This document shows positions 1 through 8,805 of a stretch of DNA of 52,479 nucleotides, one piece after another. How positions within the stretch are numbered: position 1 is the first letter of the stretch; each line of letters starts with the position of its first letter. The notes under the pieces were generated by a model. That model had not been told where the DNA came from and ran no database searches. It saw only the letters and a list, made by a program, of their open reading frames with translations. The stretch is from Gemmatimonadales bacterium UBA2975 (lineage in GTDB: Bacteria > Gemmatimonadota > Gemmatimonadetes > Longimicrobiales > Gaopeijiaceae), in NCBI GenBank assembly GCA_002348265.1, contig DEAT01000084.1, positions 1-52,479 of the forward strand, in the 5' to 3' direction. Position numbers and translations under genes: made by a program.

Positions 1-627
1 CTAAAGCAGGGCCTTGATGGTTTCTCAATGCGGAAACTGGCACGAAAGGTCGGTGTGACCGCTCCGGCGATTTACAGGCACTATGAAGGAAGGGAAGCGG
101 TGCTTGCCGATGTGCTACGTGAGGCTCACCGGACCTTCTCTCGGTATTTGTACTCGGCTTTAGCGAAGCCCAGTGAGCTCGAGCGTTTTCGCGGGGCGGG
201 TGAGGGCTTCTTGGACTTTGTCATAGATCATCCTCGCTGGTACGGGATGATGCACACCGCTCCGGAGCATTTCGGCATGGATGTTTTACCGGAGGACATC
301 GAGGCTTTGATCTCGTCGGTACATCGGTTCTGGGTCGATCGCGTTCGTGAATGCATGGACGCAGGGATCATAAAGGAGGGAGATCCTATGATGACGTCGA
401 TCACAATGTGGGCACACGCACACGGTCTGGTGCAGCTGTATCACGAGTCCGCGCTCCCAATGACGGAAGATGAATTCCGATGGTTCTTTAAGGCTTCCGG
501 AGCGCGAGTGATGGCAGGCGTAGCAACAGAGGAATTCGCCAGAGAATTCAGTAACAGGGTTACGCCCCTAGATGGAGAAATAACCCTCATGCCCGAGAAT
601 CGAAGCGTAAAGATTGAGACAGAATGA
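1..627 (+). CDS. TetR-family transcriptional regulator, 5' end cut by window
   Basis: The reading frame is open from base 1, before the first ATG at 28, and the residues before that ATG already belong to the helix-turn-helix (GFSMRKLARKVGVTAPAIYRHY), so the start lies upstream of the window. The recognition helix APAIYRHY is typical of TetR repressors. The C-terminal part is helical and ligand-binding in this family. Its stop overlaps the start of the TolC gene (ATGA at 624-627), so it is probably the co-transcribed repressor of the efflux operon that follows. The ligand cannot be predicted from the sequence. Confidence 0.9.
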   Translation, partial: LKQGLDGFSMRKLARKVGVTAPAIYRHYEGREAVLADVLREAHRTFSRYLYSALAKPSELERFRGAGEGFLDFVIDHPRWYGMMHTAPEHFGMDVLPEDIEALISSVHRFWVDRVRECMDAGIIKEGDPMMTSITMWAHAHGLVQLYHESALPMTEDEFRWFFKASGARVMAGVATEEFAREFSNRVTPLDGEITLMPENRSVKIETE

Positions 628-2123
628 ATACCATATTTAGCCATCTTAGGCGGCCGACCCTCACCAACTTCATCACTATCACCGCTCTTTTAGCGACCGA
701 TGTAGTGACTGTTTCAGGGCAGGAAAGCGGGAATATTGGTCTGCCCACTTTAGTTCGTGAGGCTCTCAGTTCGAACAGCCAGCTGGTAGCTGCAAGAGAG
801 GGCTACAACTTGGCGTCAGAGCAGGTTTCCGAGGCTTGGGGTAATGTAATGCCTACCGTGGACCTCAACGCTTCATACCAGCGTAATCTATCTGTGCCGG
901 TGAACTTCCTTCCGGCCGCGATATTTGATCCCTCTGCGGGGCCTGATGATTACCTGCCTGTGCAGTTTGGCGCCGATAACCAGTGGAATTCAACGATCTC
1001 ACTTGAGCAGCCATTATTCAGGCCTGGTGTGATTGTCGCCTTGGGGGCTGCCCAGCGGTTTGAAAATTTGCAGGTCGAGGCGGTACGCGGTCAGGAACAG
1101 GCGGTGGTAACACAGGTGCGCAACGCCTATTACCAACTTCTGCTCGCTCAAGAACAGGCCAGGCTCACCGAGAGGTCTGTAACCCGAGTGCGTGAGTCCC
1201 TTGAGGAGACGAGGGCCCTAAATCGGGTTGGTTTGGCTGACGATTACGCAGTCCTTCGGCTTGAAGTAGAACTCGCGAATTTAGAGCCCAATATGCGTCG
1301 GGCAGAGAACTCGGTGTCTCAAGCCAGGCGAACCTTGGCAGTTTTGGTCGACTACCCGGACCATGAGATACTTGAGGTGCAGGGCTCCTTAGCGGAGATG
1401 GATCTCGACGACCTAGAGGCCAACAGCCCACAGAATCGCGTGATCCTCGAATTCAATGGTGCAAGACTCAGAAGTGCTGAAGCCCAAAGCGTAGATCTGG
1501 AAACGGGGTTGGCTCGTGCAGCTGAGTTTCGCTCAGACTTGCGACAGTTCGCTCTGACGGAAGAGCTTCGAAGAACAGAGATGAGGTTGGAGCAAGCCGC
1601 CTATCTTCCCGAGATCTCAGTTTTTGGAAACTATATTGTAAACGCTCAAGATAATGGCTCTCCGAGTTTTTTCGGACGAGGGGATGGTCAGAGTGCTACG
1701 TCCCGTGCTCTAGGGCTCCGTGTGAGTGTGCCCATTTTTCAGGGGCTGCGTCGGGATGCGCGTGTTGATCAAAAGCGTGCTTCTCTCCGAGAAGCTCAGG
1801 CCAACTCTCGACAAGCAGCAAGGGCTGCTCTCAGTCAGATTCGGACAATCTCCGAAGGTATAGAAGAGGCTTATTCTAGGGCATCAGCTCAGGCTCTAGC
1901 GGTTAGACGTGCGGAAAGAGGCTTTGAGATTGCAAGTGCACAGTACACTGAAGGGCTGGTGAGCCAGCTTGAACTTACGGATGCGGAAGTAGCCCTCAGG
2001 CAAACTGAGTTCAACTATGCTCAGGCCGTGTTCGACTATCTGATCGCACGTGCTCAGTTCGACGAAGCAACAGGTCAGGTACCCCTTGTCGATGTGCTTC
2101 TTGAGCAGCGGGGCGAGGGTTGA
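624..2123 (+). CDS. TolC-family outer-membrane efflux channel
   Basis: A 499-residue protein with an N-terminal signal sequence (hydrophobic stretch at about residues 15-32, likely cleavage after VSGQ) and two long helical OEP repeats. The usual landmarks are visible: AREGYNLASEQVSEAWGNVMP near the start, NAYYQLLLAQEQ in the first repeat, and SAQYTEGLVSQLELTDAEVALRQ in the second. It would form the trimeric outer-membrane and periplasmic tunnel of a tripartite pump. It overlaps the TetR gene by 4 bases and is followed at once by the adaptor and RND pump genes, so all parts of one pump are encoded together. Confidence 0.93.
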   Translation: MNTIFSHLRRPTLTNFITITALLATDVVTVSGQESGNIGLPTLVREALSSNSQLVAAREGYNLASEQVSEAWGNVMPTVDLNASYQRNLSVPVNFLPAAIFDPSAGPDDYLPVQFGADNQWNSTISLEQPLFRPGVIVALGAAQRFENLQVEAVRGQEQAVVTQVRNAYYQLLLAQEQARLTERSVTRVRESLEETRALNRVGLADDYAVLRLEVELANLEPNMRRAENSVSQARRTLAVLVDYPDHEILEVQGSLAEMDLDDLEANSPQNRVILEFNGARLRSAEAQSVDLETGLARAAEFRSDLRQFALTEELRRTEMRLEQAAYLPEISVFGNYIVNAQDNGSPSFFGRGDGQSATSRALGLRVSVPIFQGLRRDARVDQKRASLREAQANSRQAARAALSQIRTISEGIEEAYSRASAQALAVRRAERGFEIASAQYTEGLVSQLELTDAEVALRQTEFNYAQAVFDYLIARAQFDEATGQVPLVDVLLEQRGEG

Positions 2124-2161
2124 TGGAGAGTACAACGGTGAACTATACAGAGAAGTGGATA

Positions 2162-3250
2162 ATGGGACACAAGTGCAAGATGTCTGCCTCGCTCTGCTTA
2201 GTCAGCGCTGCAACGGTGCTGTCTGCGTGCGGGTCACCGGAGGCGGAAAGCTTTATGGACGCGGGTTTGAATACGGAGTTCGCTCGGGTAATAAACGTGG
2301 AGGTGTCACCGATTGTCACGGAGCCCTTCATTGAGGAAATCCGACTCACATCGGTCGCTACGGCGAATCAGGATGTGATGATTGAGGCCGAAGAAAGTGG
2401 TCGTGTCATAGAACTTTATGCTGATCGCGGGGACGAGGTCCGTCGGGGAGCTGCGATTGTAAAGATTGACGATACGATTTTACGATCACAGGTAGACCAA
2501 GCACGTGCTGCATCAAACCTGGCGACCCAGACTTGGGAGCGACGTAAGCGACTGTTTGAGGAAGATCAGGTCGGTTCAGAAATCGCTTATCTAGAAGCTC
2601 GCGCGGCAGCTGAGCAGGCGTCGGCAACACTGGCGGGCTTACAGGAACGTTTAGCTCGGACGCTGGTTCGCGCTCCGTTTTCTGGCGTCTTGGATGAACG
2701 TCACGTTGATGTGGGTACGATGGTCGGCCCGGGTAAGACAGTTGGAAGGATTGTAGATCTCAATCCAATCAAGGTCTTTGCGGGTGTGCCTGAGCGTTAC
2801 GCAATGGATGTCCGTGTTGGAGCAGGTGCTCAGCTCAAGTTCGAAGCGCTTGGTGAGGGTGTGTACACATCATCGATTCGTTATGTCGGATCCACGATCA
2901 ATCCTCGAAGTCGGACTTTCTCAATTGAAGTAGAAGTGCCGAATCCAAACGGTGCCATCAAGCCGGAGATGGTTTCGAACATGTCGATTACCCGACAGAA
3001 GGTGGAGGATGCCATCGTAGTACCTCAGGACGCGCTGATCCGGGTTGAAAGAGGCTATGTAGCTTTCGTCGCCGTGGATCGTGGCCAGGTCGAGGTAGCC
3101 GAACGGCGTGATTTAGTTTTGGGCCCTACAAGACGAAACCTCGTTGTGGTGACTGATGGGCTAAGACCGGGGGATCGACTGATTGTCATGGGTCAAAAAT
3201 CCGTAGCCGATGGCGACCGGGTTAACGTGGTCGGGAGCGGTAGGGGTTAA
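2162..3250 (+). CDS. RND efflux periplasmic adaptor (membrane fusion lipoprotein)
   Basis: An HlyD/AcrA-type adaptor linking the RND pump to the TolC channel. From ATG 2162 the protein starts MGHKCKM, then has a hydrophobic segment ending in the lipobox LSAC, so it is probably a lipoprotein. This start is preferred over in-frame TTG 2120 and ATG 2123, which add a charged extension before the signal peptide and have no well-spaced ribosome binding site. The biotinyl/lipoyl-like half motifs are present (VIELYADRGDEVRRGAAIVKID and LVRAPFSGVLDERHVDVGTMV), flanking a short coiled coil. A beta-barrel and membrane-proximal domain follow. Length is 362 residues, normal for the family. Confidence 0.92.
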   Translation: MGHKCKMSASLCLVSAATVLSACGSPEAESFMDAGLNTEFARVINVEVSPIVTEPFIEEIRLTSVATANQDVMIEAEESGRVIELYADRGDEVRRGAAIVKIDDTILRSQVDQARAASNLATQTWERRKRLFEEDQVGSEIAYLEARAAAEQASATLAGLQERLARTLVRAPFSGVLDERHVDVGTMVGPGKTVGRIVDLNPIKVFAGVPERYAMDVRVGAGAQLKFEALGEGVYTSSIRYVGSTINPRSRTFSIEVEVPNPNGAIKPEMVSNMSITRQKVEDAIVVPQDALIRVERGYVAFVAVDRGQVEVAERRDLVLGPTRRNLVVVTDGLRPGDRLIVMGQKSVADGDRVNVVGSGRG

Positions 3251-3251
3251 G

Positions 3252-6200
3252 ATGACCGAAAATCAAGACATTCAAACGGAGCGGCAGAGTCGAAGGATTG
3301 AAGGCTTTAAGGAGTTTGCTGCTACCAGTTTTGCGGTGGAGCATCGAACTTCGATCTTGGCGTTACTAGCGATCATTGCAATCATGGGCAGCATCGCCTA
3401 CCGAACCACACCTAAGGAGTCTTTCCCAGAGTTGGCGGTTCCAGTTCTTGCGATAAACACAGTGTATCCCGGTGTGTCTCCAGCCGATGTGGAAAGCCAA
3501 GTCACGAGGATCATCGAAGAAGATCTCGCGACCATAAGCGATATTAAGGAACTGACATCTACGTCAGTAGAAGGATACTCGAGTGTTGTTGCTGAATTCG
3601 ATACGTCGATTGACCTAAACGAAGCGCTTCAGAAGGTTCGAGAGAAAGTCGATCTGGCAAAGCCCGATCTTCCGCAGGATGCCGAAGAGCCGAGCATATT
3701 AGAATTCAATTTTTCCGAGATCCCTGTGCTTCAGGTCAACCTTTCCGGTGATTATGGATTGGTTCGGCTCAAGGAGATCGCAGAGGAACTCCAAGAAAGA
3801 CTCGAGACGCTGTCCGCGGTGCTCCGAGCCGATCTCCGGGGTGGACTGGAACGAGAGGTGAAGGTCGAAGTTGACCTCTCCAGAATGAATTACTATGGGG
3901 TAGCTCTCCAAGACGTGATCGACGCGATCCGAAACGAGAATGTGAATATCCCCGGCGGAGCGATCGACGTCGGCTCCACTAAATACTTAGTCCGCATAGA
4001 TGGTGAATTTGATGATCCCATGTTGATAGAGGATCTCGTAGTCACCATGAAGGAGGGACGACCAGTCTATGTGCGTGATGTCGCCACGGTCGATTTCGGT
4101 TTTGCCGAGCGTGAGAGCTTCGCTCGTATGGACGATAGATCGGTAGTGACGTTAGATGTGATCAAGCGGTCCGGTGAGAACATTATTGAGACAGCTCAGG
4201 CGATTCGTGCTGAAGTGGAGATGGTTGTTCCGTCGCTCCCTCCTACGACGGACATTCGGATCACGTCAGATCAGTCAGAGGAGATCGAGGCTATGGTTTC
4301 CAGCCTCGAAAACAACATCATATCAGGCCTGATCCTGATCGTGGGAGTGCTGTTCTTCTTCCTTGGTGCCGGAACCTCAGCATTTGTCGCGATTTCAATA
4401 CCGGCATCGATGTTCCTTTCGTTTATGGTGCTGAAGGCCATGGGCGTCTCGATGAATATGATCGTCCTCTTCAGCCTGATCCTAGCATTGGGGATGCTGG
4501 TGGATAATGCGATAGTGGTCGTCGAGAACATATACAGGTACGTCGAAGAGGGTTGGGATCGCCTCACGGCCGCAAAAAAGGCGACCGGAGAGGTCGCGCT
4601 GCCGATCATCGCAGCTACGGCGACGACGCTGGCAGCATTCGCACCACTTCTATTCTGGCCGGGAGAGGTGGGGGAATTCATGGGTTATCTCCCACGTACT
4701 TTGATCATCACTCTAACTAGCTCGCTGTTCGTCGCTCTGGTGATCATTCCGACTCTGTGCGGAATGTTTATGCGGCTAGATGGAAGGCCAAGGTCACCAC
4801 TGACAGCTGCGGCTCGTAGGACTTTGCTAGTAGGTGTCGCACTCATACTGCTAGGAACAGCGAGTACGAACCCACTGACAGCAGTCATGTTTACAGCCAC
4901 GGTCTTTGGGATCTGGTTCCTGCACCGTTTTGTATTACGTGCTGCCGGGCGCTCTTTTCAAGACTCGCTTCTACCGAGGACGATGGACCGGTATGAGCGC
5001 GGCTTGCGTTGGTCACTCAATAACAGAGCAAGAATCATCGGATCGACGGTCGCGCTGTTCGTCGCGACATTCGTAACGTATCTAGCGACTCCACTGGGGT
5101 CAGGTCTAGAGTATTTCCCGGAGGATATGCCACCTCCGATGCTTCTGATAGACGTGGAAACCCCTGTTGGAACCAGAGCTTCTGTGACCGATGGCATCGT
5201 TCAGCGTCTCGAGAGTCAGCTCAAGGCAATGTCGGGACGCACAGACTGGGAATCAGTCGTGGCGGTTTCGGGCGGCGGCGGCGGTGGTGGAAATCCTATG
5301 GGGGGTGGCCCCTCGGGTCCTGAGGGTGGCCGAGTCTCCATTTCTCTGGTCGATTTTCAAGATCGTGAATCTGACGCCTTCGTAACGCTTGCAGAGATGC
5401 AGGCGACGATAGGGATGGAAATAGCCGGAGCTACAATCACGGTGGACAAGGTCAGTGAGGGCCCGCCCCAAGGCGCTCCTGTGAGCATTGAAATCGTGGG
5501 TGAGGATCCGGAAGAACTAAAAAGGCTTTCTGATCAGATCATGGACATTATCCAGGACTCACCGGTATTCCCTAAACTGACCGGTCTCGATAGCGATCTG
5601 GACGCCGCACGCCCAGAGTTATCGATCAGCGTAAATCGTGAAAAAGCCGCTCTCTATGATCTGAACACACAAAAGATTGGGATGGCTGTCCGAGGAGCGA
5701 TTAACGGTATCGAAGCAGCTAAATACCGCACAGGTAACGACGAATACGACATTGTTGTTCGGTTAGCGCCAGAATACCGAGATGAACTTGAGGGTCTTCG
5801 GGAACTGACTGTGATGGCCGAAGGTGTTCAGGTTCCACTCCTTGAGGTTGCCACATGGGGCGTGGAGGATGGGGCGGGAGCGATCCGCCGAAAGGATCGG
5901 ATGCGTATGGCCACGATTACTTCCAATGTGGCGTCTGGCTATTCAAACAATGCCATTCTTACTGAGGTTCAGTCAGAGCTGACTGAGTTCGATCAGACAT
6001 TGCCGCCCGGATATACGATGCAATATTCCGGGCAGTCCCAAGAGCAAGACGAGGCTACCGAATTCCTCAGTGGTGCCTTCCTCACTGCTCTTATGTTGAT
6101 CGGCTTCATACTGGTTAGCCAGTTCAACTCGGTCATCAAGCCGGTGATTATTCTAACGTCTGTGATAATGTCAACAGCAGGAGTCTTGATTGGACTTATG

Positions 6201-6728
6201 ATCTTTCAGATGCCGTTTGGAATCATCAATACCGGAGTGGGGATCATCTCGCTCGCCGGAATAGTGGTGAACAACGCCATCATCTTGATCGATTATATTG
6301 ACATCCTGCGAAACCGAGACGGTATGAATCGCCGGGAAGCTCTGGTTCAGGGGGGCAAGACGCGCTTGCGGCCTGTGGTTCTAACCGCGCTGACGACCGC
6401 ACTGGGTATGGTCCCTTTAGCAATTGGACTGAATTTCGACTTCTTCGGGCTCTATGGCTCACTAGCTCCTGAGCTGTATTGGGGTGGCATGCAGGCAGCA
6501 TGGTGGGGACCAATGGCCGTGGCGATTATTGCAGGGATCTTGTTCGCCACGTTTCTGACACTCGTCCTGGTCCCCGTTTTATATTCGTTAGTGGATGATG
6601 CGACGGAGTTTTTCCGCAGGCACTACACCTCTTCGGAAGCGGGTGCGGTCGCTCCACAGACTGAAAGCCAACACCCTCAACTCGAGGTCGTCGGATCTGG
6701 TAGCCACCCATCCCCTGAGTTGGGGTGA
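3252..6728 (+). CDS. RND efflux transporter, inner-membrane permease
   Basis: A proton-driven drug/hydrophobe pump of 1158 residues with two halves, each with a large periplasmic porter loop and a membrane block. ATG 3252 follows the purine-rich GGTAGGGG and lies just after the adaptor stop. The first-half TM4 motif reads LGMLVDNAIVVVENIYRY: it keeps one of the two TM4 aspartates known from AcrB, and the second is Asn. The second half has GIVVNNAIILIDYI, where AcrB has a lysine, as in many SwrC-like pumps. A glycine-rich run occurs at about residues 673-694 in the second porter region. Substrates cannot be told from sequence. Confidence 0.95.
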   Translation: MTENQDIQTERQSRRIEGFKEFAATSFAVEHRTSILALLAIIAIMGSIAYRTTPKESFPELAVPVLAINTVYPGVSPADVESQVTRIIEEDLATISDIKELTSTSVEGYSSVVAEFDTSIDLNEALQKVREKVDLAKPDLPQDAEEPSILEFNFSEIPVLQVNLSGDYGLVRLKEIAEELQERLETLSAVLRADLRGGLEREVKVEVDLSRMNYYGVALQDVIDAIRNENVNIPGGAIDVGSTKYLVRIDGEFDDPMLIEDLVVTMKEGRPVYVRDVATVDFGFAERESFARMDDRSVVTLDVIKRSGENIIETAQAIRAEVEMVVPSLPPTTDIRITSDQSEEIEAMVSSLENNIISGLILIVGVLFFFLGAGTSAFVAISIPASMFLSFMVLKAMGVSMNMIVLFSLILALGMLVDNAIVVVENIYRYVEEGWDRLTAAKKATGEVALPIIAATATTLAAFAPLLFWPGEVGEFMGYLPRTLIITLTSSLFVALVIIPTLCGMFMRLDGRPRSPLTAAARRTLLVGVALILLGTASTNPLTAVMFTATVFGIWFLHRFVLRAAGRSFQDSLLPRTMDRYERGLRWSLNNRARIIGSTVALFVATFVTYLATPLGSGLEYFPEDMPPPMLLIDVETPVGTRASVTDGIVQRLESQLKAMSGRTDWESVVAVSGGGGGGGNPMGGGPSGPEGGRVSISLVDFQDRESDAFVTLAEMQATIGMEIAGATITVDKVSEGPPQGAPVSIEIVGEDPEELKRLSDQIMDIIQDSPVFPKLTGLDSDLDAARPELSISVNREKAALYDLNTQKIGMAVRGAINGIEAAKYRTGNDEYDIVVRLAPEYRDELEGLRELTVMAEGVQVPLLEVATWGVEDGAGAIRRKDRMRMATITSNVASGYSNNAILTEVQSELTEFDQTLPPGYTMQYSGQSQEQDEATEFLSGAFLTALMLIGFILVSQFNSVIKPVIILTSVIMSTAGVLIGLMIFQMPFGIINTGVGIISLAGIVVNNAIILIDYIDILRNRDGMNRREALVQGGKTRLRPVVLTALTTALGMVPLAIGLNFDFFGLYGSLAPELYWGGMQAAWWGPMAVAIIAGILFATFLTLVLVPVLYSLVDDATEFFRRHYTSSEAGAVAPQTESQHPQLEVVGSGSHPSPELG

Positions 6729-6729
6729 A

Positions 6730-6969
6730 ATGCTAAGCGAGAGCCTCCGCAGAGTTCTGAGCGTTATGCTTGGTTACACGGTGGCGGCCTGGATCGTACT
6801 TTTAATGGGTGGTTGGATAGCTACTGTACTCGCCCTTCCAGTGCTGTTCGAGACGTTGCTGCGATGGGGCCTCGGCTTAGGGTTGCCATGCGCGCTTTTG
6901 ATTGCATGGAATTTGCCACGGGTTGGACAACACGGAGGCGGAGGATCCGAGCGCGTTACTGATCAGTAG
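6730..6969 (+). CDS. 79-residue two-helix membrane protein after the RND pump
   Basis: ATG 6730 lies two bases after the RND stop, with GGGGTG just upstream, so it is probably translated with the pump. The protein is MLSESLRRVLSVML, then two hydrophobic helices (about residues 14-36 and 42-64), ending LLIAWNLPRV and a short polar tail. The pattern (RRVLSVMLGYTVAAWIVL, ..LPVLFETLLRWGL, ..GLPCALLIAWNLP) resembles, from memory, the membrane module at the start of many adenylate-cyclase/TPR or winged-helix proteins in related phyla, but here nothing follows it. Its last 14 bases overlap the convergent gene. It could be a small pump accessory subunit; function is not known. Confidence 0.6.
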   Translation: MLSESLRRVLSVMLGYTVAAWIVLLMGGWIATVLALPVLFETLLRWGLGLGLPCALLIAWNLPRVGQHGGGGSERVTDQ

Positions 6970-7960
6970 AGTTGAGGCGGTTTTGGACCGCTTTTACGCA
7001 AGTTTCGATGACCGTAGAGACAGGCAGAATTTCTTCGATACCTGAAACTGAACGCCCTGCCTGCCAGTATTCGGTGGTACCGCCCTCGTCGTAGGCCGTT
7101 CGTTTTAGGGTCCAAGCGGACTTCATGGAGTATATGTTCCGCATCCAGTGCTTGGTTTTATGGCCCTTCAGCATTCGTCGAGCTAGAGGGCCGGCCTTCA
7201 AGCCGAGTCTCTGCACGTAGGGTGTGTTGATCACTGCCACTGGGACACCCGTCAGACGTTCGGTCAACACTATGTCTCCTTCTTGGGCCCCGACGATGGC
7301 GCGTTTATACGCCAAGCTGGCTCGACACTCTTCCGTCGCGATGAAACGCGTCCCCATCTGGACGCCTTCATACCCCATAGACAACGCGTCTGCGAACTCT
7401 TCAGGTCGCCCGATGCCTCCTGCGCACGTGACCGGGAGGCCAAAGTCTCCAACTTCCTCCAGTAATTGATAGGCGGACCTGCCCCCGGCATGTCCTCCAG
7501 CGCGCCTGTTGACGGCGATCAGCCCATGAACGCCTGAATCCACTGCTTTTTCGGCCCATTTCCGTTCTGTGACGTCGTGATATACGACTCCGCCAACTTT
7601 GGAAACCCTATCCACCACCCACTGGGGTTTACCCAGTGAGGTTATAAAGAACCTTACGCCCTCCTCCAGAGCGATTTCGATCCATGTTTCCATGCGTTTC
7701 CGGTATGCGTTTGAAGAACCTTCAATAAGAACATTCATCCCAATAGGTCGGTCTGTGATCCTTCGGATGGCCTTAAGACCTTCACGAAAGTCCATTTTAA
7801 AGACATATGTCAATGTTACTGGTTGCACGACACCCAACCCTCCGGCATTTGAAGCAGCCGCGACGAGCTCAACGTTGGAGCACGGGTACATTGGTCCACA
7901 GATCAAGGGTACCGAGATACCTGCATCGTAAGTCAGTTTAGTTTCTAGATTGGGTTTCAT
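6956..7960 (-). CDS. nitronate monooxygenase / 2-nitropropane dioxygenase-like FMN protein
   Basis: A 334-residue TIM-barrel flavoprotein of the NMO/NPD family. Visible landmarks are the N-terminal PLICGPMYPCSNVELVAAASNAGGLGVV, the AGGHAGG motif with the family's conserved histidine, and the FMN phosphate-binding segment PVTCAGGIGRPEEFADAL followed by GVQMGTRF. The family oxidises alkyl nitronates or, in some members, acts in lipid metabolism (FabK-like enoyl reductases share the fold). The start overlaps the stop of the upstream thioesterase-like gene by 4 bases, so the two form an operon. The exact substrate is open. Confidence 0.88.
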   Translation of the reverse strand: MKPNLETKLTYDAGISVPLICGPMYPCSNVELVAAASNAGGLGVVQPVTLTYVFKMDFREGLKAIRRITDRPIGMNVLIEGSSNAYRKRMETWIEIALEEGVRFFITSLGKPQWVVDRVSKVGGVVYHDVTERKWAEKAVDSGVHGLIAVNRRAGGHAGGRSAYQLLEEVGDFGLPVTCAGGIGRPEEFADALSMGYEGVQMGTRFIATEECRASLAYKRAIVGAQEGDIVLTERLTGVPVAVINTPYVQRLGLKAGPLARRMLKGHKTKHWMRNIYSMKSAWTLKRTAYDEGGTTEYWQAGRSVSGIEEILPVSTVIETCVKAVQNRLNSTDQ

Positions 7961-8448
7961 GTTTGTTCTGGGGTGCGATCTAGCAGCCAGTGCGCTGTTA
8001 CTACAGCAACGGTGTCTCCATCGCTGTCTCGTATAGTAGCCTCTACAGTGTGATCCACTTCAGAGAAGACTTCCGGGACCGTACATATGGCCTCAGCCAG
8101 AAGTGGACCGCGCGCCTTTTTTGTATAGCGCACGTCAAGACCAGTTAGGATTGCCCGGAGATGGGGGCTGAGTCCACTGATGAGTGAAAGGCCGGTGGCT
8201 AGCTCACCTAGGTTAGCCAGAGCTATAGCATGCACGGAGCGCAGGTGGTTTCTTACGCGCCATCTGTCTTGCAGTAGAACTTCCGCGTATCCGGGTTCGA
8301 ATTGGACCACGGTGCATTTGATTGACCCCGTGTAAGGAACCATCAAGCCAAGAAGCTTGGAAAAAATCCATCGACCACCCGGGAATCTCGAGAGGAGATT
8401 CCACCACCTGTTCAGCTTAGTGCTGGGAGGTTCTTTCTTTTGAGACAT
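7957..8448 (-). CDS. hotdog-fold thioesterase-like protein (DUF4442 type)
   Basis: 163 residues that read as a single hotdog domain: an N-terminal amphipathic part (NRWWNLLSRFPGGRWIFSKLLGLMVPYTGSI), then the central helix segment RNHLRSVHAIALANLGELATGL, then strands ending VAVVTAHWLLDR. The family generally holds acyl-CoA or acyl-ACP thioesters. Overlap of ATGA type with the flavoprotein gene suggests a joint role in acyl or fatty-acid metabolism, but that is inference. The start codon faces a 357-base gap shared with the divergent MATE gene. Confidence 0.75.
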   Translation of the reverse strand: MSQKKEPPSTKLNRWWNLLSRFPGGRWIFSKLLGLMVPYTGSIKCTVVQFEPGYAEVLLQDRWRVRNHLRSVHAIALANLGELATGLSLISGLSPHLRAILTGLDVRYTKKARGPLLAEAICTVPEVFSEVDHTVEATIRDSDGDTVAVVTAHWLLDRTPEQT

Positions 8449-8805
8449 CGGACTCGTCTGTTCATCTAGGCGGTATCAATCATCTTGATCTTGTTGATGT
8501 GAGGCAACGTCGAGCAGCAACTTTTCTCGTCGTATTAGGAACAGCCGCTTCACTTTATTGGGCCCAACGGGCTTTCAACAATGAGCCATAGTAGCGATTG
8601 TCTAACTCGTCCTAGACGTTGTTTGGGTGGACAGAAGGTTGTTGAGAAGTCGATTGCTTTGTGCTGAGCGTCCGAGTTCACCTCGAGAGCCTTTTTCCGG
8701 GAATCTCAAGGTCATGCTTCTCGGAGAGCCCAAATACGATCGTGTTCTCGAGAAAACGGGTGGGGAAACTTCCGTAATGAAGTGTGATGATCTTGGTAGG
8801 TCGGA
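8449..8805. other. divergent intergenic region, no convincing gene
   Basis: This 357-base gap separates the minus-strand thioesterase gene from the plus-strand MATE gene and must hold both promoters, though I cannot point to a clear sigma-70 pair. A weak dyad GCCC-AAC-GGGC followed by TTTC lies at about 8559-8572. An open frame from GTG 8499 to TAG 8591 would encode a 30-residue peptide with a hydrophobic centre (ATFLVVLGTAASLYW) but has no ribosome binding site. A 60-codon frame at 8627-8809 does not look like protein. Confidence 0.5.

Noticed and set aside
4271..4681. Long minus-strand open frames inside the RND, secD, groEL and xseA genes
   Set aside because: They lie antisense to strongly conserved genes and have the Ser/Arg-rich composition of antisense shadow frames.
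8499..8591. 30-codon open frame (GTG) with a hydrophobic centre in the 8449-8805 gap
   Set aside because: No ribosome binding site, no overlap with a neighbour, and too short to judge; kept only as a note in the gap entry.
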